This document shows positions 49,556 to 61,497 of a stretch of DNA of 64,000 nt, one piece after another (positions within the stretch are counted from its first letter, which is position 1; each line of letters opens with the position of its first letter). This DNA comes from Ziziphus jujuba (Eukaryota; Streptophyta; Magnoliopsida; Rosales; Rhamnaceae): contig NC_083379.1 of the NCBI RefSeq assembly GCF_031755915.1, positions 15,113,501 to 15,177,500 of the forward strand, in the 5' to 3' direction. Under the pieces are notes generated by a model that was not told the DNA's origin, did not search any database, and saw only the letters and a list, made by a program, of their open reading frames with translations. Made by a program: the position numbers and the translations under genes.

Positions 49556-51094
49556 ATGGAGCGGGTTTTGCTAGAAATTAAAGAGAAAACTTTTCCTTCT
49601 CCAATAGAACAGCCTTATATTCTTGCTCAGCCACCACCACCATCTTTACCTTCCAATACTCAATCTGATACTTTCAATTTCAACAACAAAGTGAGTCCTA
49701 GTATATTGCTTATCATTATAATCCTAGCAATCATTTTCTTCGTCTCTGGTTTGCTTCATCTCCTTGTTAGATTCCTCTTGAGACCCCCAAATAGAGACCC
49801 AGATGATTTGGAAAATGTGACAGCTCTTCAAGGCCAATTGCAGCAGCTTTTTCACCTCCATGACGCTGGTGTTGATCAGTCATTCATAGATGCTCTGCCT
49901 GTTTTCCATTACAAAGCCATAATCGGATTGAAAAACCCATTTGACTGTGCTGTCTGTCTGTGTGAGTTTGAACCTGAAGACAAGCTCAGATTGTTGCCCA
50001 AATGTAGCCATGCTTTCCACATGGATTGTATAGATACATGGCTTCTCTCCCACTCCACTTGCCCTCTCTGCAGAGGCAGTTTGCTTCCTGATTTTTCTCC
50101 AAACAACAGCTGCTCGCCTATTGTTCTTGTTCTTGAATCTGGGAGTGACAGCTCCAGAGAGATTGTCACTGACAGAGACAGAGAGAACTCGTCTGCTGTT
50201 GGCAGAACAAGTTCTGTTCTGAGAGCAAACTCTCAGCTGAGTTTCAGGGGTGACAATGAGTCCGGATCATCAAGGAAATCGTGTGAGATTGTTATCAAAG
50301 ATGGAAACCCAAGTGGGGTTTCGGTGGAGGAGGATTCAGGGGAAAGAGTAATGACTGTGAAGCTCGGGAAATTCAGGAATGTCGGTGGTGGTGATGATGG
50401 CGGTGAAGGAAGCAGTAGCACAAACAATGTGGATGCAAGAAGGTGTTTCTCTATGGGGTCTTTTGCTTATGTAATGGATGAGAATTCTTCACTGCAAGTT
50501 CCCATTAGGACACCATTGAAGAAGCAGTCAAGCAAGAAGCCTAGTGCACTGCCATTGACACCAGGTCAGCGGCCGGCGATATCCGAATGCGACTGCGAGT
50601 CGATAAGGGAATTCAGATTCAATGGCCTTGACGAGGAAGTGAATGCTGGAAATGTTGGTGGTGGTAGTCAAGTGGGTGGTGGCGCTGCTGGTGTTATGAA
50701 TGGCAATAATGGCGGAGGCAGGAGTAAAAGAGAGAGCTTTTCTATATCTAAGATATGGATGAGGGGGAAGAAGGAGAATTCGAATGCGGCAGCAGCGAGT
50801 TCGTCGAGACGGGCTTTTTCATTCCGGTTTCCGGTGAGGAATGGAGTGGCAGGGGAAGATATGAGCAAGGAGAAAAATGGTGGAGAGAGCAGGAGGAGGA
50901 CTATTTCAGAGATTGGTATTAGTAGCAGGTGGGAAAATGGAGGGAGTGAATTGGGTTGGGATGAAGAAAACCAGAGCTGTAACAGTTTGGATTCTCAAGT
51001 AAATAATACACCATCTTTTGCTAGGAGGACTCTGCTTTGGATTATGGGAAGACAAAACAAAGTTGTTCATTCATCCTTTGATCCTGGTCTCTGA
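49556..51094 (+). CDS. ATL-family RING-H2 E3 ubiquitin ligase (512 aa, intronless)
   Basis: Membrane-anchored E3 ubiquitin ligase of the plant ATL (Arabidopsis Toxicos en Levadura) family. One hydrophobic segment lies at residues 47-69. A basic stretch follows, then the family motif in the form GVD at 105-107 instead of the usual GLD. The RING-H2 domain is at 131-172, with ligands C131, C134, C150, H152, H155, C158, C169 and C172 and the conserved Pro before C150 region (LLPKCSHAFHMDCIDTW). The tail of about 340 residues is Ser/Gly-rich and probably disordered. Length, a single exon and the sequence around the RING resemble ATL13 and relatives. The ATG at 49556 was chosen because the in-frame ATG at 49493 would only add 21 Lys/Arg-rich residues from a poly(A) stretch. 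Substrate unknown. Confidence 0.93.
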   Translation: MERVLLEIKEKTFPSPIEQPYILAQPPPPSLPSNTQSDTFNFNNKVSPSILLIIIILAIIFFVSGLLHLLVRFLLRPPNRDPDDLENVTALQGQLQQLFHLHDAGVDQSFIDALPVFHYKAIIGLKNPFDCAVCLCEFEPEDKLRLLPKCSHAFHMDCIDTWLLSHSTCPLCRGSLLPDFSPNNSCSPIVLVLESGSDSSREIVTDRDRENSSAVGRTSSVLRANSQLSFRGDNESGSSRKSCEIVIKDGNPSGVSVEEDSGERVMTVKLGKFRNVGGGDDGGEGSSSTNNVDARRCFSMGSFAYVMDENSSLQVPIRTPLKKQSSKKPSALPLTPGQRPAISECDCESIREFRFNGLDEEVNAGNVGGGSQVGGGAAGVMNGNNGGGRSKRESFSISKIWMRGKKENSNAAAASSSRRAFSFRFPVRNGVAGEDMSKEKNGGESRRRTISEIGISSRWENGGSELGWDEENQSCNSLDSQVNNTPSFARRTLLWIMGRQNKVVHSSFDPGL

Positions 51095-52609
51095 TTTTCA
51101 TTTTGCATTTTTTTTTTTAATATAAACTTTTTATTTTTATTTTTATTTTTTTGGGTCTAGATAATTGTTCTCTTTGATTTCTTCATCCTCTGTAATTGGA
51201 AAGGAAAAGAAGTAGAAAAGAAGTGAAAGAAATTAGGAAAGAGATCTGAATACAAAATTCCTGCAATTTATTTGCAAAAATGTTAGCTTTCCAATGTTAC
51301 AGTTTAAACCTTTCCCAGCAGTATATCACAGAAAGAAAGCATATCAAGTTGAGGAGAAATATATGGTTCTTTTTGCATAATTGTTTGTTCTGGTTTTTCC
51401 AATTTTTTTCTTCTGCCCCTTCTGGGTCAGGTCTTCCTTAGTTTATAGACACAAATTGTTGGATTTATATGTTATTTTGTACATTTGTTTTTATAAGATG
51501 CTCACTAAAGTTTATAGATTTTGGTTTGTCTTTTTCCTACACCAGCAGATTTTGACCTACATCATAATCCAATTTTGAAACCATTTTAGAGTGTTAGTCT
51601 TTTCTTTCATCTCTTAATATTAATAATTGGAGCAGTTAGCAACTAGCATTAATAATTGTAGGGTCAATGACGTGTTTGAATCACATGAGGTCTATTTTTA
51701 GGACCAAATTGTCTTTGTTTCTTCATTATTTTCCTTTTTTATTCTTCATAAAGTTGGGAGCTTATGAATCTTCACAAAATCCAAACCAAAATACTCTTGC
51801 TGTCCAAAAATGTTTTCTTCAAGATGTTAAAAAAAAATAAAAGAAACAAAAGAAAAGAAGTAAGATATAATGGGTTGCAGTGTTGCAGTGTTGCACTATC
51901 CTCCCTTAATGATCATTGGGATGAAGAAAGGCAAGGAAAAAAAGAAGTTAAAATATTAGAACTCAGATACACAATAAATATATTGTAGAAAGTGGTTGGG
52001 TATTTCGAATTAAATATGTTATAAAAGCAGCAATAAATGTAAAATTGAAAATTCAAATTCAAATTGAAATGAAATGCAAAATTGCTAGCCACTTGCTCTT
52101 AATTTTCTTCCCAAAAAAAAAAAAAAAAAAAAAGAGAATTATTGCTTCATTAATTGATCGGATAATCGATATTTATATATACGTTGCTGAAATTTCCAGG
52201 GCTAGTAATTGACCATCAAATTAATATGTGAAACATACATAAGCGTCACCATCGGAGTGGTAGAGATCATTTAAGAGTGAGAACACTACAATGTTAGTAA
52301 AAGTACTTAAAAAGTTTGTAAATACGACTTTTAGAATATGGATTTATCGCCCAAAAAAATAAATAAATAATATGGGTTTATTTAATTTGTTGATGATATA
52401 TATATATATATATATACTATTTTCAACACAAGCCTAGTTATTATTAATGAAAATGTTGGTACCATGTCCATGTATACATGTGTTATATGCAAATATTGGT
52501 TTTTGGTTTGAAAGCTTAGCAGAAATGGCCTGGAAAGGTTGTTGTGTTACAGGCTGTTGCATTCAATAGAGTTAATTGTTTTTAGGGGTAAAGGTTGGGC
52601 CCTTGGGGT
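51095..52609. other. 3' flank of the ATL gene and intergenic DNA
   Basis: The first few hundred bases probably hold the 3' untranslated region. No further gene recognised. A poly(A) run lies at 52114-52135, a candidate micro-retroposon at 52348-52368 and a TA repeat at about 52398-52416. Confidence 0.45.
52348..52368 (+). mobile_element. Micro-retroposon candidate, CGCCC plus A-rich tail
   Basis: AATATGGATTTAT at 52335-52347 and AATATGGGTTTAT at 52369-52381 (one mismatch) flank CGCCC, 7 A and TAAA units. Confidence 0.5.
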
Positions 52610-53260
52610 TAGGGGTGGGCAAAACCAAATCCAACATGTTTAACCTGTTCAATTCAATCAATTTTTAACGATTTGGATTTGATTTTTTGGATTGGATTCA
52701 AAATATTATAAATTATATGAATTAGATTGGTTATGGATTGGAAATATAAATCTATTCCAATCCAATTCAAATAATATATTATATAATTAAAAAATTATAT
52801 ATATTTTTTATTTTTTTCATTTTTATATATAAATTTTAATATTTTTTTCATTTTTTTATATTAATTTTTAACCTTTTTTTTCCATTTTTATATATTAATT
52901 TTTAATATATATATATTTTTTACATCCCTAAATTCAAAATCGATTCTTGAATGAATGAATTTTAATGAATGTATTATTTTATATTATTTGTTCTAACAAT
53001 TTTAATTTGATTTTGTAGAAATGAGATGATGACATTAATGCTTACTACTTGATAAGTGTATGATGTGTATCATTTGCTACATTTTCTTCTTTATATTTCA
53101 TTGTAGACTATGTTGTATTATTCTAATTGTATTTTATGTTGGTGGTTTGGATTTAACGTTTTAATGGTTTGGTTTGGATTGCATATTAGGAATACTGATA
53201 AGTATGGATTGGATTGTATTTCGGTCCAAAACTGAACCAATCCAATCCATGCCCACCCTA
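52610..53260. mobile_element. Second non-autonomous hAT-like element with 8-bp target duplication
   Basis: 651 bp flanked by CTTGGGGT at 52602-52609 and 53261-53268. The left end is TAGGGGTGGGCAAAACC and the right end reverse-complements to TAGGGTGGGCATGGATTGG, giving short imperfect inverted repeats. Subterminal repeats based on GGATTGGATT occur at both sides. There is no coding capacity. It is not the same family as the element at 15166, judging by its termini. Confidence 0.88.
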
Positions 53261-53365
53261 CTTGGGGTCATAAGGGTTTAATTATTGGAGATTTTTTTAA
53301 AAGAAATCTATTAATTAAAGTTGATAACAAAAACACATTGATAGTTTTTTATTATTATTGTTATA

Positions 53366-53397
<32 letters not shown>

Positions 53398-53945
53398 CTA
53401 AGAGGGAGAATTGGAACTCAAAATTTGTTAGAACAATGCAATTGATAGAAGAATGAACTTTTAAATAAAATATAAACAAACTATCAAAATTGTTAAAACA
53501 AATTAAAAGATAAAATACAAATATAGAAAGCGAGACATGCATTTTTTTTTTAAATGCCATATATTTTTATTTTAATAATATCTCATTATTTTAATATAAA
53601 GAAATGTAAAAAGATTTAATAGTAAACTCTTGAAATTTGGATAGATTATTATAGTGACCAGCTGGGAAATTTTTACAGTAGACTAATCAATAGTTTTGTT
53701 CTCAATTTAATTCAACAATTTATTTTGACAGATAGTAACTTTGTTAAAAATTATTTTGTGATCTATTCTATATTTAAGGAATAAAGTGCGAAAATTGTGA
53801 CGATTTGGAGGACAAATGTGTTATATATTAACCTTCGTTACATGTATATTGTTATAACAATAATTATTACATATGTGTGTTTAATATTTTTTAAAACTTA
53901 TTATGTTGAAATTACTATAAGTTAACAATTATATTTTAATTTTTA
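53261..53945. other. Short intergenic stretch with an ATT microsatellite
   Basis: Holds an ATT/TTA repeat at about 53355-53398 and otherwise AT-rich sequence with no gene. Confidence 0.6.
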
Positions 53946-55195
53946 CACTACAAGAAATTTATCTTTTACTGACAAAACAATATTCTCGGTAAAAACATAA
54001 AATTCGTTGGTACATGTTTTACCAACAAAAATAAATTCGTCGGCCATTTCGTCGCTTATGCTTCCTTTGCAATTGTATTTATCGAAAAATTTTTAATTTT
54101 TACCAACTAAAATTTTTGTTGACAAAAAATTATTTTTCTCGCTAAAAACTATTTCCATCGAATCTAAAATTGTCGGTAAAAAGTTTTGGCTACAAGATAT
54201 AGCACATGGAAAACTATTTTTATAATGGTGAAAATATAACTAGCACAGAAATCATTTTGTCAGCAATAACTAATTTGCCATCAAAAGACAATTTGTCAGC
54301 AAAGATAGTTTTAGCGACGAAACAATTTTAGTTGGCAATAGTTAGTTTGCTGTCAAAATGTATTCGTCGAAAAAGGTGATTTTAGCGACGAAATAGTTTT
54401 TGTCGACAATTATTGATTTGCCATCAAAATAGGATTCTATGGCAAAAGATTTTTTAATGATGAAACTGTTTTGGTTGGCAATAATTAAATTTCCATCAAA
54501 AGTGCAATTCGTTTGAAAAGGTTGTTTTAGTGACATAAGTTCTTTGGTCATAAATGTCTTTTAGCGGTGAAATGTTTGGCGGTAATATATTTTTTACCAA
54601 CAAAATGCTTTTGTCAGCAAAGGTCTTTCTGAATTTTTTTTTTGTAAATTTTATTTTCCCTATAACTTTTTTCAGTTGTTTTTACTAACACAAATATTAC
54701 AAAAAAATATTCATTTTTTATAAAAATAATTGAACAAAAGAGATTGTTCTTGCCATTTATTATATGAAAATATATGTTATTAAAATTTATAAATCTATTA
54801 CAATAAAATGTACTAATATATATGAACATAAATAAAACATATATGAACATATAAATCTACTACAGATATAAAATGTCAACAAGCAGCTGATGGAGGAGGT
54901 GGAGGTGGGGGAGGAAAACAAAACCTGCTAATTTGTCTCATTTCTTCTTCATACTTTGACATTCTTTCTTCATATTCTTCTTTCAAACTTGATATCCGTT
55001 CTTCGTTTTGTAGCCTGTATGAGAGTCATATTCATCTTTCAAACTTGACAGTTGCTCATGCAAAACAATCCCATGTCGGATATATATCATGATCTAGTTC
55101 TCAAAACTTCATCAGCAATCACATCCTCATGCACTATCTCCAATACTTCCTTGAATAGTTGTGAACGTTTTTGATGCATGTCCTCCTACAAAAAA
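53946..55195 (-). mobile_element. CACTA (En/Spm-type) element end with broken transposase tail
   Basis: CACTACAAGAAAT at 53946 is the canonical terminal sequence of plant CACTA elements. It is followed by an array of short subterminal motifs to about 54630 (GTCGGCAAA, TTAGCGACGAAA, TTTGCCATCAAAA and variants), which is how CACTA transposase-binding regions look. No matching TTTCTTGTAGTG end was found to the right, so the element is truncated or extends in a form I cannot recognise. Confidence 0.8.
54885..55195 (-). pseudogene. C-terminal fragment of a CACTA transposase-like protein
   Basis: Minus-strand frames give EDMHQKRSQLFKEVLEIVHE and, after shifts, ISSLKEEYEERMSKYEEEMR followed by a run of prolines, SAAC and a stop. 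This acidic coiled coil plus proline-rich end matches the tail of plant transposase (Transposase_24-like) proteins. Stops and frameshifts show it is dead. Confidence 0.65.
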
Positions 55196-56109
55196 TAAAT
55201 AAATAAATAAATTTATATGAATATATTTTCATTAACAAATTTAACAATAAATTGTAAAATATTAACTAAAAGCCAGTTGCAATTTCACAATAATTACCAT
55301 ATGCACAATTCCTGTAATTATATTCACAAATCATTGTGTTTTTGTACAATCTAGTTTTGTAAAATTTACTATACAAGGTTATATGACCGGACTAAATTAA
55401 CTAGATAGCAATAGTTTAGCTTATATTTTACCCCTTGTAATATCGAATTAGTATCATTACCATTTAAAGTTTGTAAAACAATCCAACATCAATCCAAACA
55501 TTCATACAATGACTTTTTAACTGTTAAATTATGTTAATCAAAACATAATCTTTGTTCTAATTATACTCGATTCAGGAAAGGGAAATCTCCTCTTTGCGAT
55601 GCATAGTCATTTTAATAGTTAAAAAATCACAATATAAATGTTTCGGACTAATGTTGCATCTTTTATAAATTTCAAATAATGTTTATGCTAATTTGATATT
55701 ATATAGGTAAAGTGTAAGAATATTGAAAATGAAATTAAATGAGAGCATTAGTGCTGCAAATCCTAAAAACTTTTTTTTTTTAAAATTAGGCTTACAACGT
55801 TATAAATATAAATGTTGGTCTATGAAAGAATAAGAGTACCAAACAATATTCCAACAAAAACAAAAGAGTATCAAACATTAATTCAGGCATGGGCCCGAGC
55901 TAGTAACCAACCTAGAGTAAGTTTGTCATTGATCCATTGTTGAGTTTGTTTTTTGTTTTTGTAGGTTAATTTATTTTGATTTGGTTAATTTAAATATTTG
56001 GAACACTTTTGAATTAAAATTCTAATAAAACCAAAATTCAAGGACTTAGCGCTTAATAGGGTCATGTAAGAAAATTAGCCAGCGGGAAAAACCAACCAAC
56101 CAGAGCTGA
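55196..56109. other. AT-rich DNA between the CACTA and Copia remnants
   Basis: I see no gene or clear element boundary. It may include CACTA interior sequence. Confidence 0.4.
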
Positions 56110-56628
56110 TGTTAGAATTATACAGCTGCATCCAGGAATAGCACAGTTAAATAAAATATGTGATAGATATAATTTTATTATCCATCACTAACATGTAGTA
56201 ATGCAAAAAATATCTTCTTGAATCTTGAGGACCTTCCAAACCATTCGCTACATGACAGATCTATGTGTGGGCATATCTGATCATAAAATAAATAAAAAAG
56301 TTAATTTGAAAAACACTCTGAGACCTCACAGTTTCTGTTTTTCTTTCAAAGTATTTGGTTTTCTACTAAGATTCTCAATCTCTAAAAAATAATACGTAAA
56401 ACCTTACGTGATTGGAGACTAGTAAGCAGTGTATTTATAGATTGCTAACCCCAATCCTTCTAGTATTTCATAACACCTTTGGTCCAACTAATAGACTTCT
56501 TCTTGTATCTTAATAACCAGTTAAATGGATTCTGTCATTTAATAAGCTAGTTTAGGAATCCTACAGTTCATTATTAATTAAGGCTATTGATCAATGGATT
56601 AGCTTGCTCCAAGAGTATAAATACAACA
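56110..56628 (-). repeat. 3' LTR of a Copia element
   Basis: 519 bp from TGTTAGAATTATAC to ATACAACA on the plus strand, so the element-strand ends are TGTTGTAT and TCTAACA. The adjacent minus-strand AAGTGGGAGATTG at about 56629-56641 is the standard Copia polypurine tract. No second LTR is present in the window. Confidence 0.75.
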
Positions 56629-57479
56629 ATCTCCCACTTACTTTAAGCAAGCCTGGGACTTGGACCTAATCCGATGCTACTCCACTAAAAAGCCCATATT
56701 TGAACTCTAACATTAATAATGTTTATATTAAATATATTTTTCATTTGTAAAATATCAATAATTAATTGATAATAATTTTCTTTCAATCAATCAATTATTT
56801 ATTTTCTTGATTTATCAAATTTTTTAACGGATCCATTGCACTGGCCAATGACTTTCAATATCTAAATATCGAGACATATCAAGAGGATATTTCATACAAA
56901 TTTTATATTACATAAATACTTGGTAATTAAAAAAATCATAATTCTCAAATCATTAAGATATCGGCCGTTCATAATAGATCTTACTTATTGATAGCTCAAA
57001 GAACCAAAGTCATTTAATTATCTATTTATAATATGTTTAGAATTAAGAAAAATAACATATCCAATATTGCCTAAGATTTAATTCATTTTATAGAAATTTA
57101 TTCTTATTTAAATTTCTCCAATCCTCTTAGAATGACCATAAGTCATTCCAATATTTTATAATATCCAAGATTTATTATTTCATAAAATATTGCAGTATAA
57201 ATAAAATATCCAACTTTATTTAATAACTGTAAAACAATTTATTAATTATGAGAACCTACAATCATATCTTCTATGGACTCATCCATATGAACATATATGA
57301 CATAATTAATCTGGACTTTATATGTAAAATATAATGTGTAAAATCTTTTTATAAAAAAAAAAATTCATATTATTAAATCAGAAAATGAAGTTACAATTTG
57401 TCTTACTTCTAGAACACAAATGTAATTAATTCTCACTCATTCTAAAGCGAGTCTATGACCCTTTTCAGACCCATACTAT

Positions 57480-57665
57480 CTAGATTCTTCTCAAATACTT
57501 CTGAGTTAAAGTTTTAGTAAAAGGATATATCATCTTTTTCGCAGAAGCTATCTTAGTAACCACTATGTATCCTTTTTGTATAAAATCAAGGATCAAGTAG
57601 TACTTCTTTTTTATATGTTTCTGTCTTTTGTAATACCTAGACTTTTTGGACTGTGCTATGGCCAC
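57480..57665 (-). pseudogene. Copia RNase H C-terminus (fragment)
   Basis: 61-codon open piece with KKSRYYKRQKHIKKKYYLIL and VTKIASAKKMIYPFTKTLTQ, the conserved end of Copia RNase H. It has no independent function. Confidence 0.8.
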
Positions 57666-58296
57666 AATGTTGTCACAGTAAAGGATAATGAACTAGAAAA
57701 ACTACTATTGAATGTTGAATCTTTTTGTATACACATGGTTCATTAAGATTTTTTTCAAAATCGAACATTTGTATGGTCCAATCGAACATGATGTTCCATG
57801 ACATGGATGCTTGCTTAAGTCCATAAATGACCTATGCATCTTGCATGCCATGTGTTTTTAACTTTTTGCTATAAATCCTTCTGGTTGCTGCATATAGATG
57901 TTCTCTTCTAGCTCACTATTTAGGAAAGTTATCTTAATATTTATTTGTCAAGTCTCATAATCAATAGCCATTGATATAGTTAAGAGAATCCGAATATATT
58001 TAAGCATGGCTATTGGCGAAAATGTTTCATCATAATTTATACTCTCTTTCTAGATATATTATTTTACCACCAATCTAGCTTTAAAAGTTTATATTTTTCC
58101 ATTTGGTCATTTTTCCTCTTGTAGATCCACTTGCACCTAATAAGTTTTATTCCTTTAGGTGCTTCTACAAGAGATCAGAGTAAGCTAGAATCCATAGATT
58201 CCATATCAAGATTCATGATTTTTTTCACTCTTGTACATCAATATCCTCCTATACTTCCTTATAAGTGGTAGGATTATCACCTGAATTATCTATAAC

Positions 58297-58384
58297 GACC
58301 TTATACATCTCACCTAATATAACATACCTTGTTGGATTATGACCTTATATATCTCACCTAATATAACATACCTTGTTGGATTAT
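58297..58384. repeat. 44-bp tandem duplication inside the Copia remnant
   Basis: Copies at 58297-58340 and 58341-58384 begin GACCTTATA and differ at one base (ACATCTC versus ATATCTC). Confidence 0.9.
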
Positions 58385-58420
58385 GTATCACTCTCCCACC
58401 ATGAATTTGCCAACAAATTT

Positions 58421-61400
58421 CATTTTCAAAAAAAAAGAAAAAAGTAAAAAAGGTTCCAACCGATTTCAACTTTTCTAAAAAATTAAACAATAAAAAATTA
58501 AAAATAAAACTTAAAGAAGAGAGATCAAGAAGATATAATTTATGCATAGATTTTACAGATTTTCCCTTCACTCATTCATTCAATTTTTTTCTCACAATAC
58601 AAGCAAATTTCTCTGCCTATCTTTGTGATTGCGACCAATTTTCCAGTTCCCAAGTCCAATCCATGAAAAAAATAAAATAAAAAATGAAGAACCTTCCAAA
58701 CTTGTAGTAGTCCACGATTTGCTCTATTTCTGTAGTATTATTTGAACTAAAAATAAAAATTATTTCAAGATTTAGTAGATCTAAGAAATCCAATGGGCAA
58801 AAAGAGCATCGTTTGAGTACAGGGAATGAGGTCAGGTTAAATTTTCAATGATTGCCACTAGTCTTGCTGCCTCATCATCGAACCTCATCCACCGGTCAGT
58901 CTCCGACGTCGATTCCGCCACTGATCGTTTGATGATGGTCTCCCTCCTTGACGATTCAAAATTTTTCTTGCCCAAAATGATAAAAAATTAAAAATTAAAA
59001 AAAGAAAAAAGAAAAAAGAAGAAGATGAAGATGAAGAAACCATAAAAAGAAATTGAAGAAAATGAAAAAAATAAATAAATAAATGGAAAAGAAGGAGAAG
59101 AAGAGAAGAGCCTTTGGAGATATATATACAAAATTATATATTTTTTATTTGCCAAGGAAAAAGAAGAGTGGAATCTGGTTTATTTGATTTGGTTCAAAGA
59201 GAGATGAGAAGAAAGAGAATGGGAAAAGGAAAGGGCAAAAAAAGATTTAAAAAGGAAAAAGAAAATATTTTTTAATTTATTTTATGTTTTTTAATATAAT
59301 AATAATATATTTTTATTTTTTAAAATATACAATTACATATTTATCTGTTAGCTATTAACTGTAACAGATTATTCCAATCGATAGAGACTATAATTTAAAT
59401 GTCTGAAAATTGAGGAATTAAAATTGAATTAAAGCAAACCTCGGGAACTGCAAATCGAGAATGAACGTGGCCTTCATGCACCAATTTAAGATTTGAGGGT
59501 ATCAAATGAACTACTTGATTTAATCAATTTATTGCTTACCATATACAAATCAAGGATAAAAGATGCTGACATTGCAGTTCGTAATGCATTAATCATTTGT
59601 GGAAGAAAAACACCAATTCAGATTATTAAATTAATGTTAATGTTTAATGTTTAATTACTTTCACATTTTAATTAATTTCTTAATGTTTAATTTAATTTAA
59701 TTTTTTACTTTAATTATGTTTTATTACTATAAATGTAATGTTTTGGTTCACAATTATTTTGTTAATATAAAATTGTGTTTAAATATTATATCAATAGAAA
59801 ACAAAACATTTTAATTAATAAAATAAACTATTATTAATATATTAGTTTCTACAACTTTCTTAAATAACAATACATATTATTGGATCAATATGGGGAAAAT
59901 AAATTATATGTGGGATAATTGATGAAATAGATAAAAAGTTGGGAGTTAAAAAAAATGATATAAAAAGTAGATAAAAAGGAATATAAAGAGAATTTTTTTG
60001 GATTAGAAATGGTGTATGGGTTAGAGAGAAATTAGTGTTTGATGTGACTTTTGCACCATTTTGATGCAAAATTTGTACCATTTTAATGCAATGGGTTGAA
60101 GATGCTCTCGGTTTATACCATCATAATGTATGCAATTAAGATAAATCATAAAAATTTCATACATTTTAAGTTTCTAATTAAAAATTAACAAACATTTGTT
60201 CACATTAAATTCATGAAACTTTCATGATTTCTAAATTTCCAACAAAAAAAATTAATCTCAAATCATATATAACATAAGGCTACAGTTACGTAATAATTTC
60301 ATAATATAAAATTTAAATATAACCATAATTTAATTAATTTTTATCTAACTCTTTATCCGACTCCACTTCATTTTCTTTATAAAATATGCAGCTTAATATT
60401 TATAATATTTATTAATTCTTTTCCGTTTGAAAAAGGTGATCTACATGGTGCAGGTGTTTAAGCATTTTGCTAAATAATTTTTTCTTCGTATTTTTAACAC
60501 TAATTTTTCTTTTCTCGTTTTTCTTTTTTTTTTTTTTCTTTTTCTAACTTCTTATAAATCCTTTGGGGAAAAGAAAAAAGAAAAAAAAACCTTAATCTTG
60601 ACAAAAAAAAAAAAAAAGAAATGTAATTTTTTCCCTTTTGAAAAGGATGATCTATGTAGTGCTAGTGCCTAAGCATTGTGCTAAATATTACTTTCCATTT
60701 TTTTAACACTAATTTTTCTTCCTTTTTTTAAAATTTTTTTGTCTAAATTCGTATAAACCTTCTTTTTTTTTTTTTAACTCTTTGGGGAAAAAATTAAAAA
60801 AAAAATCGTATTTAAAAAAATAAAATTAATGAAAAAAGACTCATGCCTTATGACATCAAGTTGTTAATCTCTCTCTCTCTCTCTCTTTAAACCTTACCCC
60901 AAAATAAAACGTTATGTCCAAATCTCAAGCCTAGATGTGTCAAGGTGGGACCTAAGCGCACTTTTAGAACACCGGCCACGAGACACTATCTAGTATTTGT
61001 ATTACCCCTTAATCAAACTATAATATAATACTTCAGTAAGTATATATATATATATATATATATAGTTTAAAAGAGAAGTATTAATGTTACATGATTAAGA
61101 AATTGACGTACATTTTTATTATAATAATAATAATGATAATAATAAAATATTTTTTTAAAAAAATCTATTTTTTAATTTTTATTTTATATATATATATATA
61201 TAAAATTAAGCTCAAATCAATTCTTTAATATTTAAATTAATATTAAAATTTTTATTTCAAAATTTAAATTGCAAATTTAAAATCATATTTATTAATTAAT
61301 TATCAAATTATATTTTTAATTAAGATTTTAACAAATTGTTAAATTTATATTTTCAAATTTTAAAGCTTTTCATAACATTCAAAATATAATAAAAAAATTA

Positions 61401-61431
61401 ATATTAAAATATCATAATGTGCCCCTAACCC

Positions 61432-61465
<34 letters not shown>

Positions 61466-61497
61466 GTGATGCAGACACGAAAATTGTTTTACGAGAA
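58421..61497. other. AT-rich intergenic region with a short GC-rich island
   Basis: No gene recognised. A GC-richer block at about 58850-58965 is out of character with its surroundings but has no readable domain. A duplicated pair of about 190 bases lies at 60420-60815. CT and TA repeats occur at 60870-60888 and 61039-61064. Sequence left of 61498 probably includes the 3' untranslated region of the membrane-protein gene. Confidence 0.5.
60420..60815. repeat. Degenerate direct repeat of about 190 bp
   Basis: Copies near 60420-60610 and 60632-60815 share a word like GGTGATCTACATGGTGC, then TAAGCATT(T/G)TGCTAAAT, TTAACACTAATTTTTCTT and TTTGGGGAAAA. Confidence 0.65.

Larger units (their letters stand above)
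56110..58420 (-). mobile_element. 5'-truncated Ty1/Copia retrotransposon
   Basis: Contains, in element order, a linker (HGGRVIHNPTRYVILGE, near 58400), the start of the reverse transcriptase (CKWIYKRK, about 58140; NYDETFSPIAMLKYIRILLT, about 58010), its middle (LEENIYMQQPEGF), and the RNase H end (VVTKIASAKKMIYPFTKTL) in the frame ending at 57480. The 3' LTR follows. Numerous stops and frameshifts. The 5' LTR, gag, protease and most of integrase are missing. Confidence 0.85.

Noticed and set aside
50233..50868. Minus-strand frames inside the ATL gene
   Set aside because: Shadows of the Gly/Ser-rich ATL tail.
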